Below are positions 53,501 through 58,739 of a stretch of 64,000 nt of DNA, one piece after another; position 1 is the stretch's first letter; the number at the start of each line of letters is the position of its first letter. Location of the stretch: positions 1 to 64,000 of the forward strand of contig JASJCR010000021.1 of NCBI GenBank assembly GCA_030065875.1, written 5' to 3'. The position numbers were made by a program, and so were the translations under genes. The notes below the pieces were generated by a model. The model was not told the DNA's origin. It searched no databases and saw nothing but the letters and a program-made list of their open reading frames with translations. The stretch is from Ardenticatenaceae bacterium (GTDB taxonomy: Bacteria > Chloroflexota > Anaerolineae > Promineifilales > Promineifilaceae).

Positions 53501-55411
53501 CCACCTAATGAAGGGGCGGCTATCGATTTAGTATCATTTAAAGGGTCGCTTGAGGGGCTCGAAAACAGCGACTTCCAGCTGCGACCCGACAATCAGCTTG
53601 CCGGCTGGACGCTGTCGCCTGCAGCGGCCGCTTCCCCAACTATTGACGATAGCGGCGCGGGTGTTTTGATCAACAATGGCAACCCGACAGAGATTGTGCT
53701 AGCCCAAATCCTGGCGGTCACCGGCGGCAATCCCTATATTCTCACGTTCAGCGGTCAGGTCGAGGCGGCTTCCGGTAATTCGCACCCTCAAATTGAGCTG
53801 CAATGGCGCACTAAAAATGGCGAACCAGCGGGCACACCGGCCGTTTTGTCTCTTGATCCGGCAGGACCGGATCAGCAGGGGCAAAATGGGATGGTGCCAG
53901 AAGAGGCGACCGAAGCTCAGCTGCGCCTGATCTTTCCAGGAAACAGCGCGGTGCGCATCGTTCACATCTCGTTCCGACCGGTCGAGTTGGTGGAAATTCC
54001 CATTAACTTTATCGCGCAGGCGCCGGGGGAATTATCTATCACTGATTTTAATGTGGCTTATGAAATGGTCTCCACAGAAGCGGTTTCCCCCCTACCGGCT
54101 GATGGTTTATGTCAACCAACCTCATCCGGTGATGACGATTGCTGTCACTGTCCCTGCTGCGGTGGGAATCATCCACTGAGCAATCCGGAACCGACACAGA
54201 CCCGAGCCGGCCGACCGGCGATCGAAGGACGGTGTACCAATTGTGGCACCTCGTTACTCATTCCTGGCGGCCGCCTTGAGCGGCAACCGGAGCGGATCGT
54301 AAATGCACGGCCGGTAGGGCGGCGCGTGGCTCGCCCGGTTCCCCGGCGGGTTGAAGGAACACTTGCAGAAACCAGGGGAGGGGCTGTCGAACCACCAACT
54401 ATTTTACCGGTTGAGGCGGCTCTTGAACCACTGCTCACCCTTTCAGCGGCCGGCTGGGCGGAACTGGCCGGCACCTCTGGCGAACTCGACCTGCCGCCGC
54501 TCACTGAGGTTCATCATGTCGGCCCGGCCCGAGCGTCCGAGCTGGCAAAAATTGGATTTCCGACCATCGATCGACTGGCCGCATGTGGCCCCACAGTGCT
54601 GGCCGCCGGCATGCGCGGGATTTCCATTGACAAGGCTGATGAAATCATCAACAGTGCCCGCGATCTGTTGACAATTGCGGAACGGCGACAGGCCCCTCTG
54701 GTCTCATGCATTATGCCGACCTTCAACCGCCCCCACTTCATACCTCAGGCATTGCACTACTTCAACCGACAAACTTATCCACACCTGGAACTCATTATCG
54801 TCGATGACGGTATCGAACCGGTCGAATCCCTTATCCCCAGAGATGACCGCATCCGCTATATACATACCGGTGAGCGGTTAACCATCGGCGCAAAGATGAA
54901 TATTGGCTGTGATGCAGCAACCGGGGATTGGCTGATTCGCTGGGAAGATGACGTCTGGATGGCAGAGTGGCGCGTGGCCTATCAGATGGCTGCGATGCTC
55001 ACACATCGGGCCGAAATCTGCGGTCCCGACCACTACCTTCATTACAGTTTATTAAGCGATCAGGCTTGGATCAGCCGGCGGCCTGGTGACCGGCGGCCGT
55101 GGATTTTGGGCAGTACCCTGGCATTTGCCCGCAGTTATTGGAACAAATCTCCTTTCCCGAATATCAGCCTGGGGGATGAAATTGAATTTGCCCGCCGCGG
55201 TCAGAATGTCCAGGTTGTTACCAACCGGTCGACCGCTTTTTCAATCGACATCATTCACGGTGGCAACACCGCTCCAAAGGACACCCGAAGCAATCTTTGG
55301 CATCCGTATCCGCTCGGGGAAATTGAAGCGCTGATGGGTGAAGACATCGAATTTTACCGGCAGCTTGCAGCTGAAAACGATGTAGATCTTAACGGAGCAT
55401 CGAGGAGTTAG
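50519..55411 (+). CDS. Giant tail-cluster protein ending in a GT2 glycosyltransferase
   Basis: 1630 residues, no signal peptide. Beta-rich N-half (1-500) with strands typical of choice-of-anchor or carbohydrate-binding sandwiches; a YVTN-like propeller (about 540-870: LDIAVHPNGKYVFLLTG, IAISPDGRDLAIFG, VVTTPNGQRAFVID); further sandwiches; a Cys cluster (about 1197-1250, CCHCPCCGG and CTNCG) suited to zinc; a helix-hairpin-helix-like segment (1328-1385, HHVGPARASELAKIGFPTIDRL); then a GT-A glycosyltransferase (1395-1600) with VSCIMPTFNRPHFIPQAL, LIIVDDG and RWEDDVW as nucleotide-sugar/metal motifs. The whole frame is continuous. The GT may be a translocated effector or may decorate the particle. 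Confidence 0.78.
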   Translation: MNLNTRFPGFQSPFEGERTLSLRTLPEGAQITSARLVITPRPYKTTVRFNGDIGDWGATRESGSEPTPWTTVDLHTQRKIIAFVARAVDLSVNVRLQVDMGGLWVQIGDDGNVHAGEGPSTGFDLERNPQSFQLPPLLARRFKLQFISETNQTPPPNIPDIAIDNISIISNPSNLTVSLGDGPPIWARAGELTQVERSPDLTTPLQDFLTTAQVKNGNYVVPLVVHSDTIATFDLAVEIDFTVAQSVLPAGVRETVLPFKHDGIAITQDNLLSVQLPVGARVVPGQTTGRVIGSFDPSRIVHGPTGSVTPDGAVPVEAGLSQAQPILLEEDTAATAIDLLLQADSRSAELDLLLLQDTDGQPGLTPLLAEPRSFTIDRDIAAQPTWISVALDQEFQFKKGTRVWLVVQARSGKTCWSITAGEGMGVYQTDNGGLSWRPTAVPVVNLPLAAFFRLRHVPPRFQMPIEVEIGSGEAAERVFLDRFAPMGRVDFHLNFDEFTQKINAFLENEPSPICPEGEHLANGAFDRWTTLGDNVGQPRPIDMDGTPLTIAYAVDDQHIYIGGLNRFRILDGSCSREFDSFALQSGQSLDIAVHPNGKYVFLLTGIFGEDSSRSLLVIDTATRRPVGATIELDDDVNGIAISPDGRDLAIFGNTSTRGRIQAIPVDTILNNPSSIGSEAIPSLNLAPDNFISDAKYTEDNAQLVLSVRQQNADQGALVLLNSNLDFREVISIDGCRFPEALSLISGTNRAVVCERGPYQLGNVFIVDYRQGETVVVTDGSPYSPFVAPVGVVTTPNGQRAFVIDQNPDNVFVIDLLSAQLTHSFSLQTDPSDIAINFEGDIVSVPVTNFEGFTFLVQIQLGNPMPEEWTLTSGLLSYECLSDPYKRVAILGFSTHTQDFSLATSSLSQVVPVTPECPYDFSFWGIATNRSAIAEIIWRGDGCTADRVDQIEFALFEEPEETDGDGEESELELILHRLRAIAPTGATQAEIRFTTPPNEGAAIDLVSFKGSLEGLENSDFQLRPDNQLAGWTLSPAAAASPTIDDSGAGVLINNGNPTEIVLAQILAVTGGNPYILTFSGQVEAASGNSHPQIELQWRTKNGEPAGTPAVLSLDPAGPDQQGQNGMVPEEATEAQLRLIFPGNSAVRIVHISFRPVELVEIPINFIAQAPGELSITDFNVAYEMVSTEAVSPLPADGLCQPTSSGDDDCCHCPCCGGNHPLSNPEPTQTRAGRPAIEGRCTNCGTSLLIPGGRLERQPERIVNARPVGRRVARPVPRRVEGTLAETRGGAVEPPTILPVEAALEPLLTLSAAGWAELAGTSGELDLPPLTEVHHVGPARASELAKIGFPTIDRLAACGPTVLAAGMRGISIDKADEIINSARDLLTIAERRQAPLVSCIMPTFNRPHFIPQALHYFNRQTYPHLELIIVDDGIEPVESLIPRDDRIRYIHTGERLTIGAKMNIGCDAATGDWLIRWEDDVWMAEWRVAYQMAAMLTHRAEICGPDHYLHYSLLSDQAWISRRPGDRRPWILGSTLAFARSYWNKSPFPNISLGDEIEFARRGQNVQVVTNRSTAFSIDIIHGGNTAPKDTRSNLWHPYPLGEIEALMGEDIEFYRQLAAENDVDLNGASRS

Positions 55412-55442
55412 ACGCAGCGCAGCGAAAAGCAGGAGAATTGGC

Positions 55443-57137
55443 ATGACAATTGCACAATCAACGAAAGATACCTTCAGTGCAGATTTTAAAATCAACGATC
55501 AAATGGACGATCTTAAGGTAGCGGTAGGCACCAAAGTTTTATTAGAAGCCGCAGACATAGGGGCGGACAGCTATCAGTGGACGGTCTTTTGCACGCCGCC
55601 TGAATGCAGTTATAAGCTAGCTGGCGCTGATCAGCCCCAGGCTACCTTGATGGTCAACGATGTGGGCGCCTTTGTCATCCAGCTGACGACGATGAGAAAT
55701 AAATCTCAGGAACGTTCGCGGCTGATCGTTTGGGCGGTGACGCCAAACCGGTCATATTGCCTACCAGCCACTGGTGAGCCGTTGGGGTTCACCGGCCGAG
55801 AGCGATGGGCCGGCGATCTGGCACAGATCATCCAAGATATTGATGACGGGCTGCTCGATGAAAATCAAAAGGCAGCCTTTGACGCAGCCGAAGGACCCAG
55901 TGGCGACAATCCCCTTATTACCCAAAGCGCCCTGCCGACGCTCCCGGTCATTCCTCCGCCGCAGCTCTCGGCCGATCAGGAAGCAGCGGTTGATGCGGCC
56001 GATAATCCCAGCGTTAACAATCCCTTTATCACTCAAAGTGCTTTGCCAACTCCGCCTGAGGATGAACTCAACCCCGATCAGAAAGCAGCGATCGGCGCGG
56101 CCCAGGCTCCCAGCGGCGGAAATCCTTTTATTACTCAAAGCGCCTTGCCGACGCTCCCAGTCATCCCTCCGCCGCAGCTCTCGGCCGATCAGGAAGCGGC
56201 GGTTGATGCGGCCGACAATCCCAGCGGCAACAATCCCTTTATTACTCAAAGCGCTCTTCCAGCCCCACCCGAGGATGAACTCAACCCCGATCAAAAAGCG
56301 GCCATCAGCGCCGCTCAGGCTCCCAGCGGCAACAATCCATTTATCACTCAAAGTGCTTTACCAACTCCGCCTGAGGATGAACTCAACCCCGATCAGAAAG
56401 CGGCGATCAGTGCGGCCCAGGCTCCTAGCGGCAACAATCCCTTTGTCACCCAAAGCGCCCTGCCACCGCTGCCGGTTATTCCTCCACCGCAGCTCTCAGC
56501 CGATCAGGAAGCGGCGGTTGATGCGGCCGACAATCCCAGCGCTAACAATCCCTTTATCACTCAAAGTGCTTTGCCAGCTCCACCGGAGGATGAACTCAAT
56601 CCCGATCAAAAAGCGGCGATCAGCGCGGCCCAGGCTCCCAGCGGCGGCAACCCTTTTATTACCCAAAGCGCCTTGCCTGCGCCGCCGGTTATTCCCCCAC
56701 CACAGCTCTCGGCCGATCAGGAAGCAGCTGTTGATGCGGCTCATCATCCATCAGCTAGCAATCCGTTTGCAACTCACCATGACCTCGAGCCCCTGACCTG
56801 GCTGGTGCCGCGGGCGGCCGGCCGCGTTGTTTTTCAGACCGATCTTAATGGCAACGACTCTAGTGGAACAGCGGGCAACTTGGAAATCGTTGATCAGGAT
56901 GCGGTGAACGGCCGAGTCACGCTAACCTTTCCCGGATACGAATCGGCACGCAAAAATCACTATATTGTCAAGGCGCTCACCTTTCACGATCATCCCACCT
57001 CACTGAACCGCATCCACGCCGTCGAACTTGTCCGCTTTCAGGAAAACGGTTTTGTGCTGCACATGAGCCGCTTTCCCGGGGGACAAGCGGCTCTGGCTCC
57101 CGGCTGCATGATTGAAGTGAGCGAGATAATGATTTGA
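55443..57137 (+). CDS. Tail fibre-like protein with nine 34/37-residue repeats
   Basis: 564 residues, AGGAGAATTGGC before the ATG. After an N-terminal Ig-like domain (YQWTVFCTPPECSYKLAGAD), nine repeats run from about 55851 to 56795. The unit is L-x-x-DQ-x-AA-x-x-AA-x-x-PS-x-x-NPF-I-TQSALP followed alternately by a PPEDE or a PVIPPPQ linker (34 or 37 residues). The DQ-AA-PS-x-NPF-TQ pattern is a known short repeat in phage tail fibres. A C-terminal beta domain (TWLVPRAAGRVVFQTDLNGN ... IEVSEIMI) closes it, likely the receptor-facing part or capping unit. Confidence 0.68.
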   Translation: MTIAQSTKDTFSADFKINDQMDDLKVAVGTKVLLEAADIGADSYQWTVFCTPPECSYKLAGADQPQATLMVNDVGAFVIQLTTMRNKSQERSRLIVWAVTPNRSYCLPATGEPLGFTGRERWAGDLAQIIQDIDDGLLDENQKAAFDAAEGPSGDNPLITQSALPTLPVIPPPQLSADQEAAVDAADNPSVNNPFITQSALPTPPEDELNPDQKAAIGAAQAPSGGNPFITQSALPTLPVIPPPQLSADQEAAVDAADNPSGNNPFITQSALPAPPEDELNPDQKAAISAAQAPSGNNPFITQSALPTPPEDELNPDQKAAISAAQAPSGNNPFVTQSALPPLPVIPPPQLSADQEAAVDAADNPSANNPFITQSALPAPPEDELNPDQKAAISAAQAPSGGNPFITQSALPAPPVIPPPQLSADQEAAVDAAHHPSASNPFATHHDLEPLTWLVPRAAGRVVFQTDLNGNDSSGTAGNLEIVDQDAVNGRVTLTFPGYESARKNHYIVKALTFHDHPTSLNRIHAVELVRFQENGFVLHMSRFPGGQAALAPGCMIEVSEIMI

Positions 57138-57153
57138 TCCGTTTGGAGAATGA

Positions 57154-57981
57154 ATGATGGAAGAGTTTTTTGGGAGATACCGCGAGCTGCTGGATTTTAT
57201 TATTCAGGGGTTTTTGGTTGTAATTCCCTTGATCTTAACGTGGTTTGTGCGCACCTATGTGCGCGGCACCGCTCTTGAGCGCAAGCTCGGAGCAATTGTA
57301 CGACTGTCAAATACGGCCATCGACTATGCAGAAAACTTAGACAAGCGCGGCCAGATTAATCCCACCGAGCGTCTTTCCAAGGGGGGGCAAAAGCTTCAGC
57401 TGGCCGGCCAATGGATGGAAAGTGAGCTGAAACGAATGGGGATTTCGATGTCGGACGAGGAAGCTCGGCAGTGGATCAGCGCTGAGTTTCAAAAGCGCAT
57501 GGGGGAAGTCCACATGGTCGATACGCTGGCCGATTTGGCCCGCAGAGGAGCTTCATTGATTCAGAAGCTCGACGAAAATGGCCTAATTGAAGGTGGTCCA
57601 AGTGAAGAACGGCTCGCTTATATGGCCGGTCTTGCGGCCGACTGGGTTGTCGCTCAGTACGCACGTGAGGGAGCGGTAATCTCACGCGAAGAGGCCATAA
57701 CGTGGGTACGCGCCGAGCTTCTGCAGATGCTGCAGCTTGGCGGAGCTGCATTAGCTGGTGGGGGGCAGCTGCCTGAGCTGGCCACGCGGGCTGTGGCCTT
57801 TTTGGAAGAAATTAGAGGGTCCACCGCCCTGGCGGATCACTCAGAAGCCATGGGATTTCCTGCGGAAATTGATATCGCAACGGCCTGGCTGTTGACCGAA
57901 GCAGCCAAGCAAGGGCACCTGTTCACGGCCGAGGAAATTTCGGCGGAAATAGGAAAAGCGATGGGTGACCAGGGGAATTGA
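57154..57981 (+). CDS. Holin-like membrane protein ending the tail cluster
   Basis: 275 residues with one N-terminal transmembrane segment (LLDFIIQGFLVVIPLILTWFV) and a long helical body. Its first module, AIVRLSNTAIDYAENLDKRG...KGGQKLQLAGQWMESELKRMGISMSDEEARQWISAEFQ, resembles phage LL-H-type holins. Two later copies (MAGLAADWVVAQYAREGAVISREEAITWVRAEL and TAWLLTEAAKQGHLFTAEEISAEIGKAM) make a triple-module protein. It is the last gene of the cluster, so a role in particle release or membrane docking is the natural inference. No endolysin gene follows. Confidence 0.6.
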   Translation: MMEEFFGRYRELLDFIIQGFLVVIPLILTWFVRTYVRGTALERKLGAIVRLSNTAIDYAENLDKRGQINPTERLSKGGQKLQLAGQWMESELKRMGISMSDEEARQWISAEFQKRMGEVHMVDTLADLARRGASLIQKLDENGLIEGGPSEERLAYMAGLAADWVVAQYAREGAVISREEAITWVRAELLQMLQLGGAALAGGGQLPELATRAVAFLEEIRGSTALADHSEAMGFPAEIDIATAWLLTEAAKQGHLFTAEEISAEIGKAMGDQGN

Positions 57982-58043
57982 AGCCCTTGTAATAAAATCA
58001 GATAGAATCTGCGCTCACGCACCAGTAAAAATTAGCTGTAAAC

Positions 58044-58075
58044 AGATTGGACCAATCTTGAAGATTGGTCCAATC
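58044..58075. repeat. REP palindrome, copy D (left flank of transposase)
   Basis: Arm AGATTGGACCAATC, loop TTGAA, arm GATTGGTCCAATC. It ends just before the transposase start codon and is oriented as copy F on the other side of the gene (same TTGAA loop). Confidence 0.9.
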
Positions 58076-58085
58076 AAATATGATC

Positions 58086-58691
58086 ATGTCTAACAAACCC
58101 CTGCAATTTAGTCGCTTTTACCATATCTATAATCGCGGCAACAACGGCGAAAACCTGTTCGTCCAGCAGCGCAACTACCCTTATTTTATCAATCTATACA
58201 CCAAATATATCGTGCCCGTGGCGCAAACATTTGCTTACAGCCTTCTGCCAAACCACTTTCACTTTTTTATCCGCACGCGCAGTGAGGAGGAGCAACTTGA
58301 GCAGATTGGTCCATTCTCGGAGAATGGACCAATCTCAATTACGCAGCCGAGTCGCGCGTTTAACAACATGTTTATCGCCTACGCGCGGGCCTTCAACAAC
58401 GCGACCGGCCGCACCGGAGCTCTTTTTGAACGGCCGTTTCACCGCAAACCGGTTGAATCAAATGCTCATGCCCAAAATTTAATCACATATATCCACCGCA
58501 ACGCGGAAACACACGGCCTGGTTGACGATTTTCGTGACTGGCCGTGGTCATCTTATGAAGCGTATCTTTCATCAGCACCCACCAAAATCGAGCGGGACGA
58601 GGTCCTAGAGTGGTTTGGCGGGGTGGAGCAATTTGTCGCTGCCCATAAAAAGATTGAAACAGAATCGCTGGTTTGGTTTGATCCAGAATAG
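58086..58691 (+). CDS. REP-associated tyrosine transposase (RAYT, Y1 family)
   Basis: About 201 residues from MSNKPLQFSRFYHIYNRG (ATG 58080 and TTG 58065 are alternatives). The HUH motif of Y1 transposases is LLPNHFHFFIR (His-x-His), and the later helix GRTGALFERPFHRKPVESNAHAQNLITYIHRNAE plus DWPWSSYEAYL match RAYT proteins. RAYTs nick and move the palindromic REP units next to them. The catalytic Tyr is expected in the YIHRN or YEAYL helix. The gene is flanked by REPs at 58044 and 58697, and a third palindrome lies in frame within it (58303-58335). Confidence 0.9.
   Translation: MSNKPLQFSRFYHIYNRGNNGENLFVQQRNYPYFINLYTKYIVPVAQTFAYSLLPNHFHFFIRTRSEEEQLEQIGPFSENGPISITQPSRAFNNMFIAYARAFNNATGRTGALFERPFHRKPVESNAHAQNLITYIHRNAETHGLVDDFRDWPWSSYEAYLSSAPTKIERDEVLEWFGGVEQFVAAHKKIETESLVWFDPE
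58303..58335. repeat. REP palindrome, copy E, inside the transposase reading frame
   Basis: Perfect 15-bp inverted repeat: AGATTGGTCCATTCT, loop CGG, AGAATGGACCAATCT. It encodes QIGPFSENGPIS in the transposase, between EEEQLE and QPSRAFNNMF, where relatives have a short variable linker. Two compensating changes (CCAAT to CCATT and partner) keep the stem perfect. Confidence 0.85.
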
Positions 58692-58696
58692 GGTAT

Positions 58697-58729
58697 AGAT
58701 TGGACCAATCTTGAAGATTGGTCCAATCT
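58697..58729. repeat. REP palindrome, copy F (right flank of transposase)
   Basis: Perfect 14-bp inverted repeat with the TTGAA loop, identical in loop and orientation to copy D. It lies between the stop codons of the transposase and the convergent NACHT gene and may also terminate both transcripts. Confidence 0.9.
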
Positions 58730-58739
58730 GGGAACGTGA

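Noticed and set aside
55851-56795. CRISPR-like regular repeats
   Set aside because: The period of 102 or 111 bp and the similarity across whole units come from coding repeats in one open frame. There are no unique spacers and no cas genes.
29627-57981. Prophage interpretation of the tail genes
   Set aside because: No capsid, portal, terminase, lysogeny or replication genes are in the window, and metabolic or regulatory host genes lie on both sides. This could be revised only if head genes were found elsewhere in the same unit.
29627-57981. Type VI secretion system
   Set aside because: Sheath, PAAR, gp25 and spike are shared with T6SS, but there is no TssJ/L/M membrane complex, TssK or ClpV, and the gpD, gpV, gpJ and gpI set is phage-tail-like.
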